NCBI GenBank assembly: GCA_947566075.1
Contig: CANOIM010000005.1
Span: 1 to 64,000, forward strand
Direction of reading: 5' to 3'
DNA: 64,000 nt
Source of the DNA: an uncultured Eggerthellaceae bacterium
GTDB taxonomy: Bacteria; Actinomycetota; Coriobacteriia; Coriobacteriales; Eggerthellaceae
Numbering within the stretch: position 1 is the first letter of the stretch; each line of letters opens with the position of its first letter. A model generated the notes under the pieces. The model did not search any database. It was given only the letters and a program-made list of their open reading frames with translations, and was not told the DNA's origin. Positions 35,774-43,238 of this stretch are shown here, piece by piece. The position numbers were made by a program, and so were the translations under genes.

Positions 35774-36411
35774 GCGGCTTCTTGCTGCTCAGGCGCTTCG
35801 CGCCACTGGAACTGAACGGTGTAGGTGCTCCCCAGGGCGGCATTGAACATATCCCGGATGTCCTGTTCGGCATTGGTGCGCGCCTCTTCCATGAGACCCC
35901 CTTCTAGGGCCCCCGTTTCGCTGGTCTCGATGCATTGGCGCTGGAACTTGTCCACCTCTTCAAGGGGGATCTTCGCGAAGAGATTGTTGTTCTCTTCTAT
36001 CACGCCGGATTCATCCATATTGGGCGTGTTGGAGATGATGTAGGGTTGATCCAAGGTGATGTGGATGACATCACCCTCCTGAGAGAATTCCGCCGGACCC
36101 AGGTCCACCCCGGCTTTGATGGTGCCCACATAACGGTACCAGAAGCTGGTGTCAGTGAAGGGGATGTCGAACAGATCGAAGAACGTGGCGGCAGGCTGCG
36201 TGGATTTATCAGTGATGTTGTACTGCTGGGCAGCACTGACCAGCTCATTCTTCGCCACGATGCGATCGAACACCACCGAAGGCTCTACATGAGCGTCCTT
36301 GTCCGAAGAGCCGAGATTCTGGATGGCCAGCACCCCCAAGATGCCCACTACTAGCCCGATGAGGGCTCCGGCTAGGAGGAACTGTGCTCGCTTGATAGGG
36401 GCCCGTGCCAT
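35770..36411 (-). CDS. DUF4230-like membrane-anchored protein
   Basis: This 213-residue protein has one N-terminal membrane segment (FLLAGALIGLVVGILGVLAI) and an extracytoplasmic domain. That domain's motifs TIKAGVDL and LDQPYIISNTPNMDES resemble DUF4230. I start it at the ATG at 36411, which has GGAAGGAG upstream. A paralogue lies at 40184-40948 and shares the order IFGLFDIPY/FFDLFDIPF, KAGV(D/N)L and PYIIS. Its stop overlaps the PFL-family gene end by four bases, tail to tail. Function unknown. Confidence 0.75.
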   Translation of the reverse strand: MARAPIKRAQFLLAGALIGLVVGILGVLAIQNLGSSDKDAHVEPSVVFDRIVAKNELVSAAQQYNITDKSTQPAATFFDLFDIPFTDTSFWYRYVGTIKAGVDLGPAEFSQEGDVIHITLDQPYIISNTPNMDESGVIEENNNLFAKIPLEEVDKFQRQCIETSETGALEGGLMEEARTNAEQDIRDMFNAALGSTYTVQFQWREAPEQQEAA

Positions 36412-36550
36412 GGATGCTCCTTCCGTTGCTCGCTTGAAGCTTGCGCCATGATAGCCAACCTCTATGAACGGAAGATGGAGACAGCCCAACTGTCAAGATG
36501 ACGACAAGGGAATGTGCCTTTCATCATAGGATCCAAGAAGAACGGTAGGG

Positions 36551-36901
36551 TCAGATCGTTTCGATGCCCAACACCACAAGGGCCGTAGCCAGCACCTTTG
36601 CCAGGGTCTGGTCATCCAAAGCTCCCACGGCCTCAACCGCCCCTTCGCGCTCTCGGGCATTCAAGTCCATAGCGCGCATGGCTTCGCACTGCACGAAACC
36701 GAAGACCTCATTGCCCTCCGCGATAGGGATATGGAGCGGATAGCCGTTGTCTTTCGATGTGATGGGAGCCAAGAGCGTCAATGCTGACATCCGGTTTATC
36801 TCCCAGGGACTGAGCACCACCGCATAGTGACGCCCCGCGGGCTCATGGCGCTTAGAGGGATCGAAATTGATGCTGATAAGATCGCCTTGCTCAAGGATCA
36901 T
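36551..36901 (-). CDS. mazF: MazF/PemK-family toxin
   Basis: MazF toxins are sequence-specific mRNA interferases. The N-terminal EQGDLISINFDPSKRHEPAGRH is the family signature, with GHEPAGxR-type strands, and PITSKDNGYPLHIPI follows. At 116 residues the length is normal. The ATG abuts the mazE TAG stop, so production is coupled to the antitoxin. No degradation of the motifs is seen, so it is probably active. Confidence 0.9.
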   Translation of the reverse strand: MILEQGDLISINFDPSKRHEPAGRHYAVVLSPWEINRMSALTLLAPITSKDNGYPLHIPIAEGNEVFGFVQCEAMRAMDLNAREREGAVEAVGALDDQTLAKVLATALVVLGIETI

Positions 36902-37192
36902 CTAGGACCATGCCTCCCATTCGGCACACACCATGTCATCACTAGCCCAAGGATCCCCTTGCAACGATGTGGGAGGTTCGTAACCACCGAAAAGCACCTC
37001 ATAGGTGATGGTTGGATCAGGCTTCACCCTTCTGTGCTCTTTGCACTCTGGCATGATATGTATGCCGCCTTGGGGAGTGGTGCTCATCTTGACCTTGTCC
37101 CCAGCGCGCAGGCCGATCGCCCGAAGAATATCCCGAGGTATCCTTACGGCCTCAGAATTGCCCCACTTGGAAACTGTCGTCGCATGAACCAT
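36902..37192 (-). CDS. mazE: MazE-like AbrB-fold antitoxin
   Basis: The N-terminal half is an AbrB/MazE swapped-hairpin DNA-binding domain (VSKWGNSEAVRIPRDILRAI, then GLRAGDKVKM). The C-terminal half, rich in acidic and aromatic residues, would bind MazF. I choose the ATG at 37192, which has GAGGAG upstream, over a GTG at 37198. A 16-bp palindrome in the leader is the likely self-regulatory operator. Confidence 0.88.
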   Translation of the reverse strand: MVHATTVSKWGNSEAVRIPRDILRAIGLRAGDKVKMSTTPQGGIHIMPECKEHRRVKPDPTITYEVLFGGYEPPTSLQGDPWASDDMVCAEWEAWS

Positions 37193-37210
37193 AGCCACTC
37201 CTCATAACGG

Positions 37211-37226
37211 ATATACTATAGTATAT
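37211..37226 (-). promoter_or_regulatory. mazEF operator/-10 palindrome
   Basis: ATATACTATAGTATAT is a perfect 16-bp palindrome, 19 bp upstream of the mazE start and containing a TATACT -10-like box. The placement fits TA autoregulation. Confidence 0.6.
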
Positions 37227-37321
37227 ACGAGATCATCCATCATCCGAAAAGTTCACCCGTAGCTGGGTAGGCACCATGATTTGAACGAGGCGAATGGCAC
37301 ACCTCGTAGATGGCTAGAGGA

Positions 37322-37642
37322 TCAGATCCTGCCCACTAAAAGCTTATTGATGGAAACGCCCTGCTCTGCAGCTTCCAAAGCCACGCGCCTATGCTGTTCT
37401 GGGGTCATTCGAAGAGAGAGCGTGCCACTGAAGCTGGTCTCTCCAAGGGGGCGGGGCGTAGGTTCTCCCAGCTCTTCCATCTCCGTCAAAACATCTCCCA
37501 CCAGATCCACTATGCCGTAAAATGCCCCTCCCTGGGTATCGTCGATATGGGAAAGGGACGGGAACTCCGCAACGGTGCCGATATAGGCCCCTTCATCTTC
37601 GGACCACCAAACCCGATAGGAGTACTTTTCCTTATCCATCAT
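37322..37642 (-). CDS. hicB: HicB-family antitoxin
   Basis: The first 70 residues are a degenerate RNase H-like HicB domain (YSYRVWWSEDEGAYIGTVAE, FPSLSHIDDTQ). The C-terminal 30 residues (SFSGTLSLRMTPEQHRRVAL, AAEQGVSINKLL) form a ribbon-helix-helix DNA-binding tail. It overlaps the end of hicA by 11 bp. The antitoxin frame is intact even though its toxin gene is frameshifted. Confidence 0.88.
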   Translation of the reverse strand: MMDKEKYSYRVWWSEDEGAYIGTVAEFPSLSHIDDTQGGAFYGIVDLVGDVLTEMEELGEPTPRPLGETSFSGTLSLRMTPEQHRRVALEAAEQGVSINKLLVGRI

Positions 37643-37879
37643 TCGCCTCCAACCGATCGATCGCTTTCAGGATCTGCCTGACTTGATATCCAGCAACGCG
37701 TCCATTGCGATCCTGGATATTAATGCGAGGCTCGCCCTCCCAGGGCATTCGATACACATGATGCGAGCCGCGAATCCGCGGGTAGCCGAAGTAGTGATCG
37801 CAGACTTTCTTCGCATCGCTGACTTGCATCCGTTAGGATTGCGTCGCATAGATCCTACGATCTTCTCAATATCCGGCAC
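37632..37879 (-). pseudogene. hicA: HicA-family toxin gene with a frameshift
   Basis: HicA toxins are small dsRBD-fold mRNA interferases. A GTG at 37879 with GGGAG upstream begins MPDIEKIVGSMRRNPNG, which matches the family N-terminus, but this frame is wrong afterwards. From 37829 a second frame reads MQVSDAKKVCDHYFG, then IRGSHHVYRMPWEGEPRINIQ, the rest of the domain with the catalytic His. One base appears missing near 37829-37831. The downstream frame has an ATG but no ribosome site, and would lack the first helix. The toxin is probably inactive unless the base is a sequencing error or recoding occurs. Confidence 0.75.
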
Positions 37880-37898
37880 CAGAGATCTCCCATCAAAT

Positions 37899-37920
37899 GT
37901 GGTATCGAATATGATACCAC
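37899..37920 (-). promoter_or_regulatory. hicAB operator
   Basis: GTGGTATC-N6-GATACCAC is a perfect dyad 20 bp upstream of the hicA GTG. A HicB-type RHH domain would be expected to bind it. Confidence 0.6.
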
Positions 37921-38002
37921 CATATAAGGCAAAGCCAACATCTAGGTCGGATGTCCACCTGTGAAGATCCGATACATTCCTCTACCCATCCATCAAGCTG
38001 TT

Positions 38003-38113
38003 CGTAGTGTCGGTTCAAGCCAGGTGCTTCGCGCCGTGGCTTAACCGACTTTCCCGGGCGAGGCTGGTTAACCTCAGCCCTTGACGGGCATGAGGCTGAA
38101 CCAGCACTACGAA
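38003..38113. repeat. REPIN-like inverted REP pair
   Basis: CGTAG at 38003-38007 and CTACG near 38107-38111 bracket two hairpins: GTCGGTT(C)AAGCC/GGCTTAACCGAC and GCTGGTT/AACCAGC. GTTCGTAGTG and CACTACGAAC are perfect outer arms. Confidence 0.65.
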
Positions 38114-38147
38114 CGTCTTCGCAGGGCTACTTCCAGCCCGGCTGTAC

Positions 38148-38221
38148 CGTAGTGCAGAACTTCAGTTCTGCCCAATGCATGATGAGAGTTGCTACAAGCA
38201 GCACTAAAGTGCTGCACTACG
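38148..38221. repeat. REPIN of two GCAG-type REPs
   Basis: CGTAG-T-GCAGAAC-TTCA-GTTCTGC (38148-38171) is mirrored by GCAGCAC-TAAA-GTGCTGC-A-CTACG (38198-38221). Arms covary and feet face outward. Confidence 0.7.
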
Positions 38222-38276
38222 GACAACCTGCCCTGGAAAACACCCTGGCACGCACTTTTCATGCATGAAGGCGCAT

Positions 38277-38305
38277 CGTAGATGGCCATGCGATCTTCAT
38301 GGCCA
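38277..38305 (+). repeat. REP element (AAGATCG loop type), reverse copy
   Basis: CGTAG is followed by TGGCCATG-CGATCTT-CATGGCCA. The 7-nt loop is the complement of AAGATCG found in the copy at 22375. Confidence 0.6.
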
Positions 38306-38406
38306 ATCAGCCTGCGCGATGCGTGCATCAAACACAGAGGGCCGCCTACAATTAAGTTATCTACAGAGGATACAAAATGGGCATTAGCATGCCATCCTTA
38401 TATCTC

Positions 38407-39231
38407 TCAAGAAAGACGTGTGAGCGACTCGATAATTGCAGCTTCTAATGCATCTTGCTGACTTGCGGTCAATTTGTCAGAAGTACGAACTAGAACTGTA
38501 CCGACTACCTTATGAGACCCAGAAGAAAGAAGGCTTCCGTCAAATGCACCAAGGTATGTATCACGTTTCTCAACATCTTCGGGTGTAAGGAATACCTCAA
38601 CGCCTCCTCCACCACTTACCCCCTTCTCGGCTGCAGTGGCTCCACTAACCTCAGATTGATCGATCCATGGGCTAATGAAATTAACCTTGACGACATAGCT
38701 TCCGTCTTTTCCCAGAAGGCCGTTCCGATCGGTATCTTCGGTGATTGCACCGATTTCTCCCACGCCCTCAATGCCTTGAAGTCTCTCGATCACAAATGCC
38801 TCGGAAGGATTGGTGACCAGCTTCAATTGCTCGATACTGTCGCTCAATGCCTTCTCAGCGTCTTGAAGTGACTGTACCTTTTCGCTGAAGCTAACATCCT
38901 TTAACTCGTCTGTTGCAGCATTTATGTCCTCAGTCTTAGAAGGCATATTCGGCGCATTGAATTCGACAGTTTTCGCGTCAGATATCACATTCTCTAAAGC
39001 TGGTTTCAAGGATTCATCGAGAGCAGCCTCTTCGGTCATAACCAATTCTTCCGCTATAGCGATCTCGGCGTTCAGGCTCTCGTAATCTGTTTGAACCCTT
39101 GCCACTTCATTATTGAATTCCTCTTTGGCCTGCTTCGTCTCTTCCGAATCGCATCCAGTGAGGAGGAGCGCCATAAGACTTGTAAGAACAAGCAGGCTGA
39201 GCACTATTGAACACTGTTTGATTTTCTTCAT
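38407..39231 (-). CDS. Putative lipoprotein with coiled-coil domain
   Basis: The N-terminus has a lysine head, a hydrophobic core and a lipobox LLLTGC, so it should be lipidated at Cys27 and exported. Residues about 30-140 are charged and predicted coiled coil. The C-terminal domain (RLQGIEGVGEIGAI onwards) contains an Asp-rich DTDRNG loop that might bind Ca2+. I do not recognise a family. It is the last gene of a four-gene set. Its ATG shares one base with the EcsC-family TAA stop. The region is AT-richer than the dcw cluster, which hints at transfer. Confidence 0.7.
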   Translation of the reverse strand: MKKIKQCSIVLSLLVLTSLMALLLTGCDSEETKQAKEEFNNEVARVQTDYESLNAEIAIAEELVMTEEAALDESLKPALENVISDAKTVEFNAPNMPSKTEDINAATDELKDVSFSEKVQSLQDAEKALSDSIEQLKLVTNPSEAFVIERLQGIEGVGEIGAITEDTDRNGLLGKDGSYVVKVNFISPWIDQSEVSGATAAEKGVSGGGGVEVFLTPEDVEKRDTYLGAFDGSLLSSGSHKVVGTVLVRTSDKLTASQQDALEAAIIESLTRLS

Positions 39232-40133
39232 TATTCTGCCTCTCGTTGATCATCCACGGATATGTCAACATTTTCATTTTCGATGACCTCGATAGTTTCA
39301 TCATCAATGACGTCGCCATTCGCAGTGCCGATGAAATAATCGAATGCCACATTCGCGATTACGCGTGTTGTGGTGAAATCGAACGCACCACCCACCACTC
39401 CTCCAGCCACAGGAATCATCTTGCCAAGAGTCACGATGCTCGTTTCGCCGAATTTGGTAGCAAGCCTAAATCCTACAGCCTGATTGATTTTAGTAAGCAC
39501 CGCTACAGGGATCTTTTTGATGGCGCCTTCGGTGACTTTCCCCGCCACCTTTATGCCTGTCTCTTTGAGGAGATTGCTTGCAGCACCCCCTACCATGCAG
39601 ACATATACCATCGTCTGTACCTGGTCAGACCTCACATCATAACCGCCCATTTTGGCGAGCGCAGCCGCCATCCTCACCTGGACATAAAGAACATTAGAGA
39701 TATTAGCTGGGATGGCAGCGAGCTGTACCGGCAGCGCAAGAAAGCCTGCTACTCCCGAGAGGAAACCGGATGTGGTGTTCTTAACAAGCTGCATATTGAC
39801 CATGGCCCTTGCTGCGTCCTCGATAGTGCTGTATTTGGACTTGTAATCGTCCACCAGCTCCTCTACCGGCTTAGACACATTGGGAATGCCATTGATTGCA
39901 CCTTCATAGCAGATATCGAGCAGTTCATTGACCTGCTCTCCAGTAATAGGAGAGCTCTCCCCTCCAGGCATAACTGCCTTAACCGCCGCCCCCGCCGCAC
40001 TTGCCGCGCCGGAAACCGCGCCGCCGATGGCATTGGCTGTATCCGCTATTCCTTTTCCCGCAGCATTTGCGATATCGCCAATCCCTTTCGCCGCATCGCC
40101 AACAGCTTTCGCGATATCCACTTCAAGACCCAT
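39231..40133 (-). CDS. EcsC-family protein
   Basis: The 300-residue protein matches the EcsC family over residues about 70-285 (TTSGFLSGVAGFLALPVQLA, VQVRMAAALAKMGGYDVRSD and KIPVAVLTKINQAVGFRLAT). The first 55 residues are a Gly/Ala/Ile repeat (DAAKGIGDIANAAGKG). EcsC proteins are found beside ABC transporters in Bacillus but have no agreed function. Several Gly/Ala-rich stretches suggest membrane association. It lies between a DUF4230-like protein and a lipoprotein in one operon. Confidence 0.8.
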   Translation of the reverse strand: MGLEVDIAKAVGDAAKGIGDIANAAGKGIADTANAIGGAVSGAASAAGAAVKAVMPGGESSPITGEQVNELLDICYEGAINGIPNVSKPVEELVDDYKSKYSTIEDAARAMVNMQLVKNTTSGFLSGVAGFLALPVQLAAIPANISNVLYVQVRMAAALAKMGGYDVRSDQVQTMVYVCMVGGAASNLLKETGIKVAGKVTEGAIKKIPVAVLTKINQAVGFRLATKFGETSIVTLGKMIPVAGGVVGGAFDFTTTRVIANVAFDYFIGTANGDVIDDETIEVIENENVDISVDDQREAE

Positions 40134-40183
40134 CTCAACTCCTCATTTTTCATCATCGTCATTCACTAGTTGGCCAACACATA

Positions 40184-40948
40184 TCATTGCTGCAAGAATT
40201 CGATCTTCGTCCCTTCGGGGAGCGCTACTTCTAAGATGGATCTGATGCTCTCTTGAGCATTCTCAGCAGCTTGCTCCATCACACCAACGTCATAAGCCCG
40301 CTGCTCCATGAGATCTTTTTGAGCAGAGCGGAAATTCTGAATGTCATCTATCTTGATAGAACTGAAAACGGTCTCATGTTCACGGAGCACCTTGAAGCTT
40401 TCCTCATCCAGTTCATGCGAGATGATATAGGGAGCAGACAGGGTAACGAGAACAGACCCATCCCCTCCGCGCTCGATCCTCGTATCGTCTAGGTTGACCC
40501 CGGCTTTTATCTTGCCATCGAACTTAAGGATGAAATCCTTGCCCGTCAGATAAGGAATATCGAACAACCCGAAAATCGCTCCGTCAGCTTCATAGGATTC
40601 TGCATCCGTATAAAGATATGTAGCAGTTGCCAATTCATTGCACTGCTCGATCTTCTCCTGAAGCACTGTCAGATCATATTCACCTTCTGAGGGCTTGTAA
40701 TTCCTTCCGATATCAAAAACCAAACCGCAAACTATGACAGTTGCAATAGAACCGATAACAAAACCGACGAGACCATGTTTTAGCATGCGAACTGTATTAG
40801 CGGTCTTCTTTTTGACCTTCCTAGATATCTTCTTCTTATTCTCAGACAGATCATTTAAGAATCCGCCCTCATTTCGAGACTCATCTGATGGCACCAGGCT
40901 CTTTTGCGGTTTCTCGTTCTTATCTTCTTGTTCCAGCGTCTCTTGCAT
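40184..40948 (-). CDS. DUF4230-like membrane-anchored protein (paralogue 2)
   Basis: A cytoplasmic Lys/Glu-rich head of about 60 residues precedes one membrane segment (LVGFVIGSIATVIVCGLVFDI) and an extracytoplasmic DUF4230-like domain (GLFDIPYLTGKDF, KIKAGVNLDDTRI, APYIISHELDEES). I start it at the ATG at 40948, which has AAGGA upstream. Protein-level similarity to 35770-36411 over the external domain indicates duplication. It follows a 29-residue membrane protein by 14 bp and precedes the EcsC-family gene by 50 bp. Confidence 0.75.
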   Translation of the reverse strand: MQETLEQEDKNEKPQKSLVPSDESRNEGGFLNDLSENKKKISRKVKKKTANTVRMLKHGLVGFVIGSIATVIVCGLVFDIGRNYKPSEGEYDLTVLQEKIEQCNELATATYLYTDAESYEADGAIFGLFDIPYLTGKDFILKFDGKIKAGVNLDDTRIERGGDGSVLVTLSAPYIISHELDEESFKVLREHETVFSSIKIDDIQNFRSAQKDLMEQRAYDVGVMEQAAENAQESIRSILEVALPEGTKIEFLQQ

Positions 40949-40962
40949 AGGTCGTCCTTGCC

Positions 40963-41052
40963 TCATCCATTCATCAGCGTGAAGATCGCAATGATGACGA
41001 TCACCCCGATGATGACTCCCACGATCAAAGGTCCCGTACTTTTCTTTTCCAC
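40963..41052 (-). CDS. 29-residue single-span membrane microprotein
   Basis: A GTG at 41052 is preceded by GGGGAGG six bases upstream, one of the best ribosome sites in the region. The frame reads a basic head (MEKKSTGP) followed by a 19-residue hydrophobic span of Ile, Val, Gly and Leu, then TLMNG and TGA. The DUF4230-like gene starts 14 bp later. Ribosome site, composition and operon position support a real gene. It may help membrane assembly of the downstream products, which is inference. Confidence 0.6.
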   Translation of the reverse strand: MEKKSTGPLIVGVIIGVIVIIAIFTLMNG

Positions 41053-41130
41053 GCTTGACCTCCCCTAAAAAGATCTGTATGGCTTCAGTTGTGAAGCCTT
41101 TTGATGCAGTATAACCCATAGGCTTGAGGC

Positions 41131-41346
41131 ATGGACATCACTCAAAAACGAGCTGCGTTGGGGGCGGCCATCCGTGCGCGGCGCGAAGAGCAGAGCCTTT
41201 CCCAAGAGAAGCTGGCCCTTATGGTTGGCAGCAGCAAATCCCACATCTGGCGCATCGAAACGGGGCGCGTGGGCGTGGGCATGGATGACCTTGCCCGCAT
41301 CGCCGATGCCTTGGATGTTGAGGTTCGCAGCCTGTTCACGTTCTGA
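41131..41346 (+). CDS. XRE-family helix-turn-helix regulator
   Basis: This 71-residue protein is a single Cro/CI-type HTH domain (GAAIRARREEQSLSQEKLAL, MVGSSKSHIWRIETGRVGVG, DDLARIADAL). It diverges from the microprotein/DUF4230/EcsC operon with 78 bp between starts and is the likely regulator of it, though no operator is evident. No toxin partner lies next to it. It converges with the MerR-type gene and a REP lies between them. Confidence 0.85.
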   Translation: MDITQKRAALGAAIRARREEQSLSQEKLALMVGSSKSHIWRIETGRVGVGMDDLARIADALDVEVRSLFTF

Positions 41347-41374
41347 GAACCCTCCTCACTGGCGATCATCCTGA

Positions 41375-41404
41375 ATGGGCATCAAGAGCGGATGCCCATC
41401 TACG
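41375..41404 (-). repeat. REP element at the MerR-gene stop codon
   Basis: ATGGGCATC-AAGAGCG-GATGCCCAT is followed by CTACG at 41400-41404. The GTAG foot supplies the TAG stop of the MerR-type gene. Confidence 0.75.
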
Positions 41405-42437
41405 CGCTTGGCGATGTTGGCAACAGACCAAGGACGTCTGAAGCCTTCGCCAAGCTGCTAGCATCGAGGGTGATGTCACCGCGCGGGTCAAGATAGGCTT
41501 TGAGTTCCTCATCGGTCAGGACACCCTCCATGTATCCCAGGACGGAGCAGCAGAGCACCTGAGCCTCTTTGGTGACGGCTTCCCCTTCCTTGCCCACCAT
41601 GGCCTTGAGGATAGCGCTCACAAGCGCAGGTGCTTCCTCCCGGGCAGCCACCACATCCTCATCCGCCGCCTTCGCGATCGACCCGATGCGCTCTTGGACC
41701 TCCAGCATCAAGCGCTTCATGGACACATAGAAAGCGGACATCTGCAGCGCGGCCGACGTGAGCTCTTCACCAATTTCTTCCGCAAGCGCCGGAAGCAGCT
41801 CATCATCTTCGAAGATGGCCCAAAAGCCAAGGTAACCCAGGTCCTCCATGGGAGCGACGTTCTGATCCCACCAGGCAACGTACGCATCCACACACCGTTC
41901 CACCCCATGAAAGCCTTCTTCCTCACCAAGCGTGACGAAGTCATCGATGATGGCAGAGAGCTCTTCGAGCATCTGCTCAGCCTCTTCATCCGTACGGCTC
42001 TGCAAGTGCTCCATCGCCTGCTGATAGACCTCGGTCCCCCGGATGGCATCGGCGTAGGCATCGATATCCTCAGGCCCTTCCAGAAGGCCTGTGAACAGAT
42101 CCGTATCGGTGATATCCACGAACTTCGCGAAGAGGATCAGGTTGCGCAGATGATTCTCTTGACGGCGAAGGTCTTCCAGCTTCTCTTCCAAGATGCTGTA
42201 GATATCCGCTTCCTCATCCCCTAGGATGCGCTCGATATCATCTAGGCTGAACTCATAGGCGCGCAGGGCCACCACGCGGCCCAGATCATCTATATCCTCT
42301 TCCCGGTACATCCTGCGGTTGTTCGCCACATCTCCCGTGCGAACGGGATGCAGTAGCCCGCGCTTCTCGTAGGCGATGAGCATATCCCGGCTGACGCCTG
42401 TTAGAGTCATGACCTCTTTGACGCTGTAGAGCTTCAT
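41400..42437 (-). CDS. MerR-family transcriptional regulator
   Basis: Residues 1-70 are a MerR winged HTH (YSVKEVMTLTGVSRDMLIAY, EKRGLLHPVR, RMYREEDIDDLGRV) followed by a coiled coil (about 80-100) for dimerisation. The C-terminal 240 residues are acidic and helical, with a large region that resembles TipAS-like ligand-binding domains in composition but has no certain match. MerR proteins activate by twisting promoters with long spacers. No divergent target gene is adjacent. The C-terminus ends in a REP foot. Confidence 0.85.
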   Translation of the reverse strand: MKLYSVKEVMTLTGVSRDMLIAYEKRGLLHPVRTGDVANNRRMYREEDIDDLGRVVALRAYEFSLDDIERILGDEEADIYSILEEKLEDLRRQENHLRNLILFAKFVDITDTDLFTGLLEGPEDIDAYADAIRGTEVYQQAMEHLQSRTDEEAEQMLEELSAIIDDFVTLGEEEGFHGVERCVDAYVAWWDQNVAPMEDLGYLGFWAIFEDDELLPALAEEIGEELTSAALQMSAFYVSMKRLMLEVQERIGSIAKAADEDVVAAREEAPALVSAILKAMVGKEGEAVTKEAQVLCCSVLGYMEGVLTDEELKAYLDPRGDITLDASSLAKASDVLGLLPTSPSA

Positions 42438-42577
42438 GATCCCACCTCCTTCACGGGCAGTGTAGACCTTGGGCCTGCCCTAAGGTCAAGAGGTGTGAGA
42501 TTCACCGATCATGGCTGCCAAAAAGATCCTTCGACTCCGGGCTTCGCCCTTCGCTCAGGATGACAGTGGCACCGACG

Positions 42578-42898
42578 TTATGAGAGCGCTTCGTAGTCTT
42601 TCAGAAGGCTCTCATATACGCACGCTCGCAGTGCCTCATCATCATGTGCAGACCAACTCGTAGAAGGGAAAGAGGACAACCGATCCAACGCTGCGAGCTT
42701 CGCCTTCTTGCCCTCACTTTGGCCTTGAGCCTTCTCTATGAATGAAGGAAGCCGACGCGTTTGAGCGAGCTCTTGCCAGAGCATCCGCACTGCTTCGGTC
42801 GCGCTGATATCGTGGCGCTTGAGCACGGCATCTCCGCGCTTCTTCAGTGTTCCATCTAGGCGCACACTTACGGTTGCTTGCACAATGTCCCTTTCCAC
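42578..42898 (-). CDS. RelB/DinJ-family antitoxin without partner
   Basis: The 106-residue protein has a RelB/DinJ ribbon-helix-helix start (VQATVSVRLDGTLKKRGDAV, LKRHDISATEAVRMLWQEL) and a longer than usual charged tail. A toxin gene would be expected immediately downstream, at 42570 or below, but that 140-bp gap has no RelE/YafQ-like frame before the MerR gene. It is therefore an orphan antitoxin or a repurposed regulator. The stop codon is followed by low-complexity intergenic sequence. Confidence 0.82.
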   Translation of the reverse strand: MERDIVQATVSVRLDGTLKKRGDAVLKRHDISATEAVRMLWQELAQTRRLPSFIEKAQGQSEGKKAKLAALDRLSSFPSTSWSAHDDEALRACVYESLLKDYEALS

Positions 42899-43238
42899 AC
42901 CAGTATGAAAGCGTTTATATCACTGTAATGCAAACGACCATATCATGGGAACATCAAGGCCGGATGCAGGCACGGATAAACCGCGCGATCCTCCAAGGCC
43001 GACCTACCCGAATGCGAATGGAATGAGCATCCGGGTTGAAGGCCGGAATTAAAATGCATCCATGCATACAGGCACGGCAGCGAACAAGAGGATATGCCAG
43101 GCATAGATGCACACTTTTCCGCGAAGCGGGATAGCGGGCAACGGAACGGCAGACGGCGCGCAACAGGCTTGGTTTCAATTGCGGAGCAAAGGGGCGTTCG
43201 CGTCTCAAGCCTGCAGAAGAAGGTGCATACTGAAGGCC
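42899..43238. other. Intergenic stretch with degenerate palindromes
   Basis: No gene is supported. The stretch holds ATGCATCCATGCAT-type small palindromes around 43050-43075 and a CATCAAGGCCGGATGC segment resembling a decayed REP. Its 3' end contains the ZIP gene leader. Confidence 0.4.

Noticed and set aside
37301..37321. CGTAG at the end of hicB considered as another REP
   Set aside because: No hairpin follows the foot, so it does not meet the pattern.
38003..38305. Repeat-rich intergenic region considered as a CRISPR array or IS end
   Set aside because: Repeats are inverted with varying arms and no constant spacer, and no transposase gene is near. They fit REP/REPIN better.
42438..42577. 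Gap next to RelB examined for a small toxin gene
   Set aside because: No frame of toxin-like length or motif with a ribosome site on either strand.
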